From: Macrocystis pyrifera | Taxonomy: Eukaryota; Sar; Phaeophyceae; Laminariales; Laminariaceae | Length of the DNA: 64,000 nt | Reading direction: 5' to 3' | Assembly (NCBI GenBank): GCA_031763025.1 | Contig: JASSKH010000014.1 | Coordinates: 12,781,201 to 12,845,200 of the forward strand | In this document: positions 45,346 to 56,089 of the stretch, in pieces | How positions within the stretch are numbered: position 1 is the stretch's first letter | Layout: each line of letters begins with the position of its first letter | Program-made: the position numbers and the translations under genes | Notes under the pieces: model-generated | Told to the model about the DNA's origin: nothing | Seen by the model: only the letters and a program-made list of their open reading frames with translations | Databases searched by the model: none

Positions 45346-46394
45346 AGTGTTTGCGATTTTTTTTTTTTTTACTTTCACTTCTCTAAAAATTCTCCCGAGG
45401 TAAATTTTTGAGGTAAATTTCTGAAAAAACGGCCGGAAAAGACTTCAGCGAAGTAAGGATTTCAGCGAAAGTTACGGTAACTTTTGGCTCTCTGTTTCAT
45501 TGGCCTACACGCACCGAGCATTATCCCGACGCAGAACGCAACTCAAATCTCGAAGGATCAAAACACCGAGCATCTTCCATGCCACCATGCTGCTACTCGT
45601 ACACATCACGACAACCGCTGGGAGCACAGAGGCTCGAGAGGTGTAGCTTGAGTATAGCGCGCACGAGCGGCGTTGGATCGTGCCAGCGGGTCGCCGCCGC
45701 TGCTACGGTACACGCTTTCGCCCGCTTGGTGACGACGTGGAGGATGCGTCGTCCCAAAAAAGGACTCGTACTGTATTCACACTCGTACTCGTACTCGTGC
45801 TCGTAGAGAGCGCGACAGCATGACAGCTCGTGTATCATTTCGATTTCACCATACTACGGCCGCAGCAGCAGCAGCAGCAGCAGCAGCGGCAGCAGCGGCA
45901 GCGGTGGCGGCGACGGCGGCGGCGGAGCGGAGCGCGCCGGCGCTGTGGCGTGCGTAGGCCGAGCACAGCAGCAGCAGCAACAGCAATCCAAAAATGGAAG
46001 CTGGTTGGTGCTGGTGCTTGCTGGTGCTGGTGCTGGTGCTGACGCTGTTTGTTTTTGTTGCTCGCGCTGCCCCTAGCTGCGTCTAGCGCCAGCTAGCTGC
46101 TATTGCTGCTTGTAGTCGTGGGATGGCTGTGGTGGCTTCGCGGTCAACTGTGCCGCCGAAACGTTGCTGGGCTGCCGTTGCTACTCGCACGCTGTTTTTT
46201 TGTTCACAGCGTTCGTTCTTTTTTTGTTTGCCGCGTTGCCTCACCTCCCCACTTCCCTTCTTATTTTCGGAGGCGTCGCCTGCAGGATTTGATTTACCTC
46301 ACTCGCAAACACACCGAAATCAGGAAGGGAAGGAAATTCACTTTTTTTAGCGGAAGTAAAGTTTTTTTTTTTTTTTACCTCTATCGCAAACACT
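45346..46394 (+). mobile_element. Repeat unit U1 (~1.05 kb) with inverted AGTGTTTGCGA ends
   Basis: It opens with AGTGTTTGCGATTTTT and ends with TCGCAAACACT, an 11-bp perfect terminal inverted repeat. Inside are TTCTCCCGAGGTA, a CTCTGTTTCATTGGCCTA block, a CAG/CGG repeat tract (45859-45925), CTGGTG repeats and GGAGGCGTCGCCTGCAGGATT. A second, split copy follows head to tail (46395-46581 plus 50840-51615). Plus-strand frames of 70-119 codons cross the CAG tract but differ between copies. It looks like a non-autonomous DNA element or a 1-kb tandem repeat. Confidence 0.65.
45859..45930 (+). repeat. CAG/CGG trinucleotide tract in U1
   Basis: Starts with seven or more CAG units, then mixes GCA, GCG and GGC triplets. 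Purity is much lower than in the sister tract at 51170-51222, where CAG/CAA units dominate. Confidence 0.85.
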
Positions 46395-46581
46395 CTTATG
46401 TTTGCGATTTTTTTTACTTTTACTTTTACTGCTATAAAAATTCTCCCGAGGTATTTTTTTGAGGAAAATTTATGCAAAAACGGACGAAAAATACTTTAAC
46501 AAAGTAAGGATTTCAGCGAAAGCTACGGTAACTATTGGCTCTCTGTTTCATTGGCCTACGCGCACCGAGCATTATCGCCGA
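46395..46581 (+). mobile_element. Repeat unit U2, left part (split by hAT-like element L)
   Basis: Matches the first ~185 bp of U1 (GTTTGCGATTTTTTTT, AAATTCTCCCGAGGTA, TTTCATTGGCCTACGCGCAC). It stops at ATCGCCGAC, next to the hAT-like element, and resumes at 50840 with ATCGCGACGCAGAACGCAAC. The uninterrupted version in U1 reads ATCCCGACGCAGAACGCAAC at 45523. Confidence 0.75.
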
Positions 46582-47009
46582 CTAGTGTTGGTAAGCAACT
46601 ATAATAAGCATGCTTAATCACGTTTTTTGTGGGTTGCTTAATCGAAGCATAATCAAAGCATCGTAGCCGTTCTTATTTGCTTATTAAACAAATACTAGGT
46701 AGCAAATAAGCATGCTTCATTAAGCAACCGAAATTAGTTGATTAAGCATGCTTTTTTTGCCCTTTCTGTGCTAGATAACTTCGTACTTTAGCGTCGCGGC
46801 ACTGCTGTAAGCCTCCGTCAGCATGGCCCGCTCGTCGTCTCAACAATATGAATGAGGAGAGGTGACACACGCCGACCAAACAGCATCAGGAAACGTCGTT
46901 GCAGGTCTGTGAGGCTGCCTGGTCCAGTAACCCGTTGTATGGGTTGACGTGCCAACATGACGGAAGGAGATGAGGTATTAATATCAAGGCTTATCACAGT
47001 GACTGAGAA

Positions 47010-47390
47010 TCGTGACGGGACGGGACGGGACAGATTTGAGTCGTTTGGCGGGGAAAAAAAATGAAAACGGGACGGTAAAATGAGGACATAAAAAGTTGGT
47101 GGGACGGGACGGGACGGGACAGCGGGTGCCGAATTTCTCGACGGGACGGGACGGTAAAAGTCAACGGGGCTGATTTTAACGACGGGACGGGACGGTAAAT
47201 ATTTTTCCCCTCGGCGGGACGGGACGGTAAATATTTTTTCCTCGGCGGGACGGGACGGTAAATATTTTTTTCCTCGGAGGGACGGGACGGTAAATATTTT
47301 CTTCCTCGGCGGGACGGGACGGTAAATATTTTTTTCCCACGGCGGGACGGGACGGTAATTTTCTTTTTCTTCGGCGGGCGGGACGATAAA
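47010..47390. repeat. GGGAC array, left end of element B
   Basis: About nine clusters of (GACGG)n ending in GGTAAATATTTTTT, roughly 35-45 bp apart. The minus-strand 189-210 codon frames here (PSRPAEEKIFTV-type repeats) are products of the array, not a gene. Confidence 0.9.
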
Positions 47391-48529
47391 TATATGCTTC
47401 TTCTTTCCCGCCGCAGGGTCAGCACGGTTGTACGTGAAGAATTTCGGCACTGCTGGTTCCGCGAAGGGAGCCGTCCCGACGCAGACGTTTCTTCTCGACC
47501 CGCGCAGCCCAAGCCCAGAGAAGTGCTGCCACTACACGGGCGACGTCTTCTGATTTCTTCCACCCCTGCCCCAAGTGCTGTTGTTGCGTTGCCAGCTCAT
47601 GGTGGCTGTTCTGATGGTTGTGCTTGCGCTGTGTTACTGGTGGTTGTGCAGATGGAGGTGGTGGCGGCGGCGGTGGTGATTCCTATGCTGCTGCTGGTCG
47701 ATCGACCCCGCCCGTGAGATAGGCATCCATGGCGTCCGTGCCGGTCACACCAAAGATGTTAGTAATAGGAGACGGCACTTTCACCACTTGACAGACAGCA
47801 ACTTGGCGTTGACATTGACAGTGTGTAACACTCGACCCTACATCCTTGACAGCGCACGTTTTGCGTCCCGCTTGATGGCGTCTCCTAAAATATTTTTGGG
47901 CCACACCAGTAGTACTGGTGTGATCGTGGTCTGTGTGCTCTTTGTGTGTGGTGGCGAGCCTGTGGCAGGTGTCGTGATATGATACTCTGCTTTCAGTTGC
48001 GAGCGGAAATGAAGAATGAAGATACGAAAAGAAAAAACAACACCACCAGGTATACACTTACTCCTTGGTACCTGGTAGTAATTTTCATTCTTTTTCGGTA
48101 ATTTTTGTACTTACCTTCATTTGAAAGTATATCAAAACAGATCATCAACTAGCTGGTGATCAACACCACCAGCACAGCTTTTTCTAGCAGACGTAAATGT
48201 GGTGCCCAGCAATATCATACCAACCACTGACTAGGTATTATAAGAGCAAGACGATGAAAATACGTCATCTCTGAGTTCGACTGATTAATAGTTGAATAGT
48301 TGATACCCAATTTGGCAAGCTGGGTAATACGCCTACTACTATTTGATACGTATATCATTTATAGATGGGAGTTGTGCACAATTTACGATAACACATGTAT
48401 TTATATAGGAATTACTACAACTCGAAATTTCTTGATTATTTTCGTAGTTCGTGGTGGAAATGGATGGGAACAGACCACCATGAATGTTTCTTGTACGGGA
48501 AGAGGCAAGTTATGTCCGCCGGCGGCGGT

Positions 48530-48840
48530 GCCACGACGGGACGGAACGATAATTTTCTACGGGAGAGATTTTAGCGGCGGGACGGGACGGTATTTTTTCG
48601 GGGTCACGGCGGGACGGGACGGTAATTTGTCGGTGTCACGGCGGGACGGGACGGTATTTTTTCTGTGTCACGGCGGGACGGGACGGTAATTTCCAACGGG
48701 AGAGATTTTATAGGCGGGACGGGACGGTTAAGCGACGACGGTCAGGGATTTTGTCGGCGGGACGGGACGGCGGGACCATTTTGACGGCGTTTTTACCGTC
48801 CCGTCCCGTCCCGTCCCGTCCCGCCGTTACCGCCGTTACC
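48530..48840. repeat. GGGAC array, right end of element B
   Basis: Clusters of CGGCGGGACGGGACGGTA alternate with TTTTTCGGGGTCA and TTTAGCGG-type spacers; the last cluster (48797-48820) is inverted, (CCCGT)n. The same sequence appears inverted at 57440-57790. Confidence 0.9.
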
Positions 48841-49153
48841 GTTCCGCCGAAATTACCGTGATAAGCCTTGATTAATATAGTGGATGGTATGCAGACATAC
48901 ATGCAGAAGAGAAAAAACATACGAGGTGTGGGTGGATGATACCACATACCTGGTATGTTTTTCTTTCAAGTTTTTACCAAATCCATCAGCTGTGGGAGAG
49001 ACCGGTTAAATGGCGATACTCCATATTGCAAGCTCCGAGCTGAGTGTGCGTGGTGCTTGATACACTCACAAAAATATTTCCAGTACGTCAGCTGTGAGTC
49101 CAACCGTCCAACCGGATGAGCGTGTAAATTACAGTTTTGTATTTCGAATTTTT

Positions 49154-50022
49154 CAGGGCGTTTGGCGGGTTTATGACCCGACCCGCGGGTCGGATCACGG
49201 GGTGTTCAAAATGTCACGGGTCGGATCGGGTCGGGTCAGGAAGTTTTCGAAATCTCACGGGTCGGGTCGGGTCGGGTCGGGTAAAAGAGGTTTTCAATCT
49301 CACAGGTCGGGTCGGGTCGGGTCAAGAGTTTTTCAAATCTCACGGGTCGGGTCGGGTCGGGTCAAGAGGTGATGCAAAGCTCACGGGTCGGGTCAGGTCA
49401 TGACCCGCGAGAAACGGGTCACTCGCGGGTCGGCCCAACGTGACCGAGTTCTTTTCTGCTGACCCGCGGGTCGGACCCGCGCATCCGGCCCGCAGATCCG
49501 ACACTCAAAACACTTCCCGCTCTCTTACCCAAAGGCTTTTCTCGTACAAATACTCAATAATACTCCTTTGGTATCTTATTCACTCATTAAAACACTACCA
49601 AATCCATATATACGCATGCCCGCATCCATTTATACCCACTACAGCCAGGCCACATATCGCTTGTGGGCACAAAAATGGATAAATAACTGTTTTTGAAGTG
49701 TCGACCCACGGGCCGGATTCACAGGTCGGACCTGCGGGTCAAGATAAACAGTCTCACGGGTCAAGGTGACCCGAACCGCATGAAACCCGTGTCTCACGGG
49801 TCAATCCGAAGGTGGCGGGTCGGGTCGGGTCGGGTCGGGTCAGGAGGTTTTGAAATCTCGCGGGTCGGGTCGGGTCGGGTCAGGATGTTTTCAAATCTCA
49901 CGGGTCGGGTCGGGTCGGGTCGGATCAACAACTTTTTAAATCTCGCGGGTCGGGTCGGGTCGGGTCAAGAGGCTTTCAAAATCTCGCTCCGTGAGATTTG
50001 ACCTGACCCGCGAAAAGCCCTG
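49154..50022. mobile_element. hAT-like element C (0.87 kb) with GGGTC arrays, nested in L
   Basis: The ends are inverted CAGGGC with further similarity (TTTGGCGGGTT against TTTTCGCGGGTC). The flanks are a perfect 8-bp duplication GAATTTTT (49146-49153 and 50023-50030). Both end zones consist of (CGGGT)n clusters separated by TCAAATCTCACGGG-type spacers (49180-49410 and 49780-49985). The unique middle (49500-49690) has no coding content. It is too small to encode transposase. Confidence 0.85.
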
Positions 50023-50097
50023 GAATTTTTTAATTTTGTATGTTCACAAGAAGAGCCATATATGTTGAACAGAGCAACCGCAGTACTCATTAAGGCG

Positions 50098-50600
50098 GAC
50101 ACGGGTACCCGGGTACCTGGGTACCCGGGTTACCATACACTGTGTTTGTGTGGTGGTCAATCTCATTGCCGCAATCACATCGGTCTGCCTACGAACAGCA
50201 GCAAAATCGAAAGGTTGGGACTTCTCGTGATTGGTCTATCTTCTGTGGTTCATGGTAAAGTAGGGCCATCTACGCTGTGGTAGAGGTATCGAGTGAGTGC
50301 GTCTGTGTACTCGTGTAGCGTGTTGTGCGAAGGCAGGTAGGGGTATTCTCTATTGTCGGTCTGCAGTCTGCCGGGACGGGAGGCAAGAGTCTGGGGGCAC
50401 AGTTGCTGCTGCAGTTTATGTATGGATCAAGGTATGCCCCAGTCTTGGGGCCTCCGTATAGAACAATTGACGGGTACCCGGGTACCCAGGTACCCGGGTA
50501 CCCGAGGTACAAATACCCGCGATTCCGTGAGTTGGACCGGGATGGTTCCGGTTCCGACGGCTCCGAGTACCCGCCACCGGGTACCCGGTTCTCAGTCGGG
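50098..50600. repeat. GGTACCCGGG palindromic arrays inside L
   Basis: Runs of alternating GGTACC and CCCGGG occur at 50101-50135 and 50471-50510, with scattered copies to 50592. The style parallels elements B and C, so a third nested element may lie here, but I could not find matching ends or a target duplication. Confidence 0.7.
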
Positions 50601-50839
50601 CGGTGTGCAACTCTATCGTGTGCTGAACCCGGTGCTAAACGCCTTCCATTCCATTAGAAATTCCTAAATTGCACCGCAATTAAGCAAATAAATAAGCATG
50701 CTTAATGAAGCAACTTCCTGTGAACTCGCTTAATCACAGAACTTGCTTAATAGGCAAATAAGCATGCTTAATCAAGCAACTTTTCCCCAGATATGCAACA
50801 ATCAAAGCAAGCCCTTTTTAAAGTTGCTTACCAACACTA

Positions 50840-51169
50840 ATCGCGACGCAGAACGCAACTCAAATCTCGACGGATCAAAACACCGATCATCTTCCATGCC
50901 ACCATGCTGCTTGCCGTGCGCATCACGACAACCGCTGGGAGCACAGAGGCTCGAGAGGTGTAGCTTGGGTATATAGCGATCACGAGCGGCGTTGGATTGT
51001 GCCAGCGGGCCGCCGCCGCTGCTACGGTACACGCTTTCGCCCGCTTGGTGACGACGTGGAGGACGCGTCGTCCCCAAAAAGGACTCGTACTGACTCATAC
51101 TCGTACTCGTGCTCGTACAGAGCACGACAGCATGACAGCTCGTGTATCATTTCGATTTCACAATACTGC

Positions 51170-51209
<40 letters not shown>

Positions 51210-51615
51210 ACAGCAGCAGCAATCCAAAAACGGAAGCTTTGTCGGTGCTGGTGCTGGTGCTGACGCTGTTTATTTTTGTTGTTCAAGCTGCCGCTGTGCT
51301 ATCGCCAGCTATAGCTGCCGCTTGCTGTGCTGCTGCTTGTAGTCGTGGGATGGCAATGGTGGCTTCGCGGTCAACTCTGCCGGCGAAACGTTGCTGGGCT
51401 GCAGCTGGTTTTTTTTCCGTTCTTCTTTTGCTTGTTTGCCGCGTTGCCTCACCTCCCCACCTCCTTTCTTATTTTCGGAGGCGTCGCCTGCAGGATTTGG
51501 TTTACCTCACTCGCAAACACACCGAAATCGGGAAGGGAAGGGATTTCACTTTGTTTAGCGGAAGTAAAGTTTGTATTTATTTTACCTCGATCGCAAACAC
51601 TCTTTTATTATAGCA
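50840..51615 (+). mobile_element. Repeat unit U2, right part
   Basis: Continues U2 after element L and matches U1 from GACGCAGAACGCAACTC to TCGCAAACACTC. Its CAG tract (51170-51222) has about 17 CAG/CAA units. After TCGCAAACACTC the similarity to U1 ends, which fixes the right end of the unit. Confidence 0.75.
51170..51222 (+). repeat. CAG/CAA trinucleotide tract in U2
   Basis: Nearly pure CAG with CAA interruptions. One frame gives polyglutamine, another polyserine and the reverse polyleucine; none sits in a conserved protein. Confidence 0.9.
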
Positions 51616-51814
51616 GGTGTGTGCGTACCGCTGCTGTGTTGTCTGTGTTTCTCATATCAATATACCTTGTTCGGGTTATATAGTATCAGTGCGCAGAATG
51701 ATTATTTAAAGTTGTCCTGTTGACCCGGGCAGCATCCATTGTCCAGGGGAGCCGCTGGCCTATATCTTTGACAAGGAATCACATATGTGTGTGTGTGTGT
51801 ATATAGAATACGCG

Positions 51815-51942
51815 CGTTCGGTTTATCACAATACTTGTAAAATTCGGTAAAATGGAATATATAAGAGGCGTATTACGTAGCTTGCAAAGTTGAGTATCGG
51901 CTATTTAATCAGTCGAACTCACAGCTGACGTATTTCAAAATT
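51815..51942 (+). repeat. Dispersed repeat P, copy 2
   Basis: Close match to 13741-13864 over its whole length, followed by an A/TA-rich run. A GT microsatellite lies just upstream at 51787-51802. Confidence 0.75.
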
Positions 51943-52087
51943 AAAAAAAAAATATATATATATATACCAAAAGCAGAAGAGGCCAAGACCATGAACGATA
52001 TTGAGATTCACCAACGACGGCGTAGGTATATTTACGTTCGTGTCAGCACAAAACATAATAATCCGTACTCGCCCTGCAGCATTATGC

Positions 52088-52235
52088 ATCGCAGATATGA
52101 CCACTGCAGGTGTGTGTGTGTGTGTGTTCTTCACATTAAACCGTTCTTCTACTCGTCGACATCCAGCAAGCCCAGTGTCGGTGCTGATTCTTCACCCTAG
52201 AAAGATACGAGCTCTGTGGTCACAGACTACGACAG
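52088..52235 (+). repeat. K-family repeat, short copy
   Basis: Begins with a (GT)n run at 52111-52128, then TTCTTCACATTAAACCG, CGACATCCAGCAAGCCCAGT and GCTCTGTGGTCACAGA. Only the first half of the long K version is present. Confidence 0.75.
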
Positions 52236-52884
52236 AGATAACACACCGTAATGCATTAATAGCCTACGCAATGCCATGCCTTCGCACTAGGTGCGGCCGA
52301 CACAACATACATACATACGCCAGCAACCAAAATACACCATAAAGAAAGAGAAGCAACGAAAAAAACCAAACCGAAAAAGAACAAGAAAAAGAAAAAGAAA
52401 AGGAGAAGAATCCCAAATAAATAAATAAAATGGGAAGCCAAAGCTCAGACACATACATACTTACCCCGAGCATGAGCCAAAAGGGACGTGCAAGGGGAAA
52501 GATACGAGAAGGAAAAAGGGGACTATGCATCCCGGTGAACACTTAACTAAGCAGTAAGTAAAAAGAGCAATAGTGAGTGGGCCAAAATAGTACTGAATGA
52601 AGTCGCGCCTCAATACAGAGAGAGCCCGTCCTAACCAAACTGTAACGAGGAAAAACGAAACGAAAGAAAAACGAACTAGAACGCGAAGAGCAGGACTAAA
52701 GAGCACGTATGTTCTATTGTTCGAAATAATAAATTAGAAGCAAAGGTCCCGATACTGCCCAGAGGACTTATAAAAACGAAATGGGTGCCAAATAAACGGA
52801 ATATAGGATACCCAGGATCGAAGTGGAACATCGGAGGAACTCGAAGCGTCGGGATAAAGTTCCGATGTATGGTTACACCCTGGA

Positions 52885-52887
<3 letters not shown>
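52236..52887. other. Purine-rich region, no gene recognised
   Basis: The plus strand is A- and G-rich (GAAAAAGAAAAAG words around 52360-52420) and resembles 59930-60110. Minus-strand frames are rich in F, L, S and V from this composition and do not contain a recognisable domain. Confidence 0.45.
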
Positions 52888-52918
<31 letters not shown>

Positions 52919-53230
52919 ATCATCACTTTTACTTTCCAGCCCACTCGTAGGAGGTTTTACACTCGACGATCTTCTGGACAAGCCGTGGTCACAGGTGTCG
53001 TCCCTTCTCCCCCCCGGTACGTGCCTTTAGTTTTGATCGCGCATAGGGTTCAGCATTCCCACTGCTCGTCGATTTTCATCGAATGTACAGCTAACTAACG
53101 CTCTCGCGCTTTCCGCTAATCAATTTTATGCAAGAAAAAGTCCCTATGAGCATGCAGTCGGTGAGACTCGAACTCACGAAATTGAGCTTGATAGGCTCGC
53201 GGACCACCTACCAAGCCACCGGGGACGCCG
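52888..53230 (-). mobile_element. SINE S1, copy 1 (30-nt poly-A tail)
   Basis: On the minus strand the element starts CGGCGTCCCCGGTGGC and has a tRNA-like head: A box TGGCTTGGTAGG, an anticodon arm with GAGC/GCTC stem and 7-nt loop CTATCAA, and a perfect 5-bp T-arm GTGAG-TTCGAGT-CTCAC (B box). The head does not form an acceptor stem, so it is not a tRNA gene. A ~230-bp body follows and ends in GTGATGAT and about 30 A (52888-52917 as T). Tail type and head identify a tRNA-derived SINE moved by a LINE. Confidence 0.85.
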
Positions 53231-53612
53231 TAGACAATAATAATAGTCTAATAATATTCCTGTTGCAATTGACTGTCTGTTGTGGTCCCTAATTCCATTT
53301 AATTTAAAGGCGTCGAGCTCTATTTTCCAGACAATTTCTATTAACCCCTTTGGAACGCCGAGATAGCAACAACAGCAACGATAATTTTGGTGATATATAT
53401 CAACTAACTGGTTTCGAGAAGCGTGACCACGCAGCAGCCAGCGGGTACGGGTGGTGGTGGGTCGTGCTGCGCCCGTGCCGTACGACTCCTTTCAACGATT
53501 GTAACTCGGACACCAACCATTGTTATCATCCCCCAATCATGCATGGCCGTCGCTGTAACCGTCAATTTTTATCGTTAGTTTTCCCCGCTGAAGTCCCAAC
53601 AGGATACAGCCG
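53231..53612. other. No gene recognised
   Basis: Unique-looking stretch between SINE S1 copy 1 and the inverted repeat arm. A 97-codon plus frame (53350-53643) runs into the arm and has no known motif. Confidence 0.4.
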
Positions 53613-53950
53613 TAGTAGTTCGAATATTTCTTGCTTCGTTTGACAATTTTACCCCCAAGTGTGTTCAGTCCCTGGCTCTTCATCTCCGCCTTGTAGACAC
53701 CAGGAGGTGCCGTCTGTGGAGTGCTTGGGTGTAGCCCCGGCCGTGTAGCGGGACGGCGGGACCCGTTGGGTGGCGCTAAGTCCCTCGGTATCTCCATGTC
53801 CCCATGTCAAACTGCTGTGCCGCGCTAAAAAGACTTTTTTATAGGATTTTACTATTATTAGAGATTTGGTGGAACATCTGAGACATTCTCATACTTTATT
53901 AAAGCCATTTAATCAGGATTTCCCATCCCCCACAGCAAAAAACGCTAAAA
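53613..53950 (+). repeat. Large inverted repeat V, left arm
   Basis: About 340 bp match 56283-56628 in reverse orientation (TCGTTTGACAATTTT, GCCGTCTGTGGAGTGCTTG, CCGTTGGGTGGCGCTAAGTC, TTTAATCAGGATTTCCCA). The arms enclose 2.3 kb that includes the foldback array F. This could be a long-TIR transposon or two inverted insertions. Confidence 0.75.
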
Positions 53951-54056
53951 AAAAATCTTAATGAAGGTAGCCTTATAGACGAAGCAACGAGCAACACCAA
54001 CGCAGAGAACAGCTGTAGTTTCCCAGATCAATTGGCCCGACAATTCCAATTTATGA

Positions 54057-55293
54057 TGCCTTGGACAATAGACCTATCAATAGACTATTATTGCCCTTAC
54101 AGCAGAGTCACGACGTTGTCTATTAATTGGAATTGTCCGAGCAAGTGATGTCACAGACTGTCTAGCAATTGAAAATGTTGAGACAGTTGATCTTGAATAA
54201 TGTCTAACAAGTGGATTTATTCGGACAATTGATATCGGGCACTGTTTAACCATTACAATTGTCCGGACAAATAATTTTGGAGACTCTCTATCAATTGAAG
54301 TTGCCCTGACGATTGATTTCAGAGACTGTCCATTAATTGGAATTGTCTGAATAATTGACGTTTGGTGCTTTTTAAAAATTGGAAATGTCCAGAAAAATGA
54401 GCTCGGAGACTGACTGCCTATCAATTGAAATTGTGGTGGCAAATGATTTCACAGGCTGTCTATTAATTGGAATTGCTTGAACGATTGATTCCGGGTGAGA
54501 TACTTGTCGGGGCAACTGCTTTGAGATACCGTCTATTAGTAATTAATAATTGGAATTGTCAGGGCTCTGTTATTTGAAAGCTGGCAGCTACTTGCAGAAC
54601 TACATTTGATTTGGTCAGTACACAACAGCAGTACCACCATGCTAGTATTGCGTCTACAACAGGATCGGGAACTTCCTTCAATACGCAATCATTTGCAAGG
54701 TCTTTATTGTGCTATATTACGAGTAGTATCAATTCAATGGGAAGTGTCTACCATAATACAATAACTACTGTAGGTACACGGCCATGACATTTATCGAGCA
54801 ATTGATTTCTTGCGCGGCATCTGAAATGAATTGTGCGGACAGTTCCAACTGCTTTACAGTCGCCGAAGTCCGTTTGGACAATTCCATTTAATAGGCAGCT
54901 CCCGAAATCAATTGTCTGAACGATTTCAGTTAGTGGACAACACCCGAAATCAATTGTCTGGACCATTCCAATTATTGGATAGCACCCGAAACCAATTTGC
55001 TGAATAATTCCAATTAATAGGCAGCCTCCGCAACTAATTGTTTGGACAATTCCAATCCATAGACAACACTCGAAACCTATTGCTCACACAATTCCAATTT
55101 ATAGACAATCGCCGAAAACAATTGTCTGGCCATCTTCAATTAATGGGCTATCGCCTAAATCAATTATATTGACAATTTCAATTATTAGACAGTCATCAAA
55201 AACAATTGTCAAGACAAATCTAATTAACACACATGCTCCTGAATCAATTGTAGACGCAATAGACTTTTATTGTACTAGTAATTGTCCAGGGTA
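54057..55293. mobile_element. Foldback element F: inverted arrays of 42-bp repeats
   Basis: The left array (about 54118-54499) has nine 42-bp units of the form TGTCTATTAATTGGAATTG plus a variable part; the right array (about 54813-55258) has ten or so units in the opposite orientation (CCCGAAATCAATTGTCTG, GACAATTCCAATTAATAG). A unique 313-bp spacer separates them. Outer ends CCTTGGACAAT and ATTGTCCAGGG are inverted. Long inverted ends made of tandem short repeats are the hallmark of Foldback elements. No transposase and no clear target duplication. Confidence 0.75.
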
Positions 55294-55298
55294 AAAGC

Positions 55299-55440
55299 TT
55301 CTACGAGCGGTTGGCAAGCGCACGATGCCCGAGGCGCACGATGCCCGAGGTAGTGCATGTGGCTGCCACGCGGCTTGTCTGCTGACGGCGCGAGCATATA
55401 TGTATGGGTAGGAAATCACCATCGGGTGCCCTCGCAAGAA
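55299..55440 (+). repeat. Near-duplicate segment W, copy 1
   Basis: Matches 55624-55776 over ~145 bp (CTGACGGCGCGAGCATATATG, GGAAATCACCATCGGG). Nearly all differences are single-base gaps in this copy, an error-like pattern. Confidence 0.75.
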
Positions 55441-55623
55441 ACAGGGGGATCAGGAAGTGGCTGTGGCGGTATATTTTTCGACATGAGTCCCACTCAACAT
55501 TCTAACGTCTGCCATCGAACAGAGATGGCCGATACACAAGTTCTAGAACACTCCGGAAGGAGCGGGTTGGACCATTAAAAAGGTAAAAGTTTTATAATTT
55601 TTTTTAATTATAAAATTAAAAAA

Positions 55624-55776
55624 GCTATCTACGAGCGTGTTGGCAAGCGCACGATGGCCCGAGGCGTTCACGATGCCCGCGAGGTTTAGTGCATGTGGAC
55701 TTGCCACCGCGGCTTAGTCTGCTGACGGCGCGAGCATATATGTATGGGTAGGAAATCACCATCGGGTTGCCCTCGC
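55624..55776 (+). repeat. Near-duplicate segment W, copy 2
   Basis: Second copy of 55299-55440, about 10 bases longer through scattered single-base insertions. Preceded by an A/T run that itself forms an inverted pair (TTTATAATTTTTTTTAATTA, ATTATAAAATTAAAAAA). Confidence 0.75.
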
Positions 55777-56089
55777 AACGAGAAGCGCCTGCTGTGGAGG
55801 GTGCCTCAAATGTGCGAGTTGTGTCTATCCGCCGCCGCTGTCGAGCGCTATATCGCCGGGAATCACGTGCTGTGGCGGTTGAGTCAATCTGAAAAATTGA
55901 ACCCCGTAAAAATTCGACTCGGCTTCATCTTGTTGCGATTTTTTTTTTTTTTTGCTTTTTTTTCTCGTTATGACTCAACCCGCTGTGTTCTACTCGTACG
56001 AAAAACGGAGGTATGTTCGATTTATTTCGATTTTTTTTTTCGTTTTTTTTTGCCCCCGTTAGGACCGGCCCTAACTCTCTTGTAATGTT

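Larger units (their letters stand above)
46985..48870. mobile_element. hAT-like element B (1.89 kb) with GGGAC arrays, nested in L
   Basis: The ends are inverted CAAGGCTTATCAC, and the flanks are a perfect 8-bp duplication ATTAATAT (46977-46984 and 48871-48878). Both end zones are arrays of CGGGACGGGACGGTAA-type units (47010-47390 and 48530-48840) with T-rich spacers. The middle (47400-48480) has open frames of 107-129 codons on both strands but no transposase motif I recognise. A partial second copy lies at 57429-58617 in inverted orientation. Confidence 0.8.
46582..50839. mobile_element. hAT-like non-autonomous element L (4.26 kb), nest of smaller elements
   Basis: The ends are 18-bp perfect inverted repeats TAGTGTTGGTAAGCAACT. 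The flanks are ATCGC(C)GAC on the left and ATCGCGAC on the right; the unoccupied sequence in U1 is ATCCCGAC, so an 8-bp target duplication fits, with a 1-nt difference. TIR sequence and an 8-bp duplication are hAT-superfamily traits. Subterminal zones on both sides (46600-46760 and 50670-50800) repeat AAGCATGCTTAAT, possible transposase-binding repeats. No transposase frame is recognisable. Elements B and C are inserted inside. Confidence 0.8.

Noticed and set aside
46818..47563. Minus-strand proteins of 189-210 codons with PSRPAEEK-type repeats
   Set aside because: They are products of the GGGAC array of element B and change phase with array length.
46582..50839. hAT transposase gene inside the nest
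   Set aside because: No BED finger or C-terminal dimerisation motif can be read in any frame; all members look non-autonomous.
45830..51613. Polyglutamine protein from the CAG tracts
   Set aside because: Reading frames around the tracts differ between the two copies of the unit and show no conserved protein.
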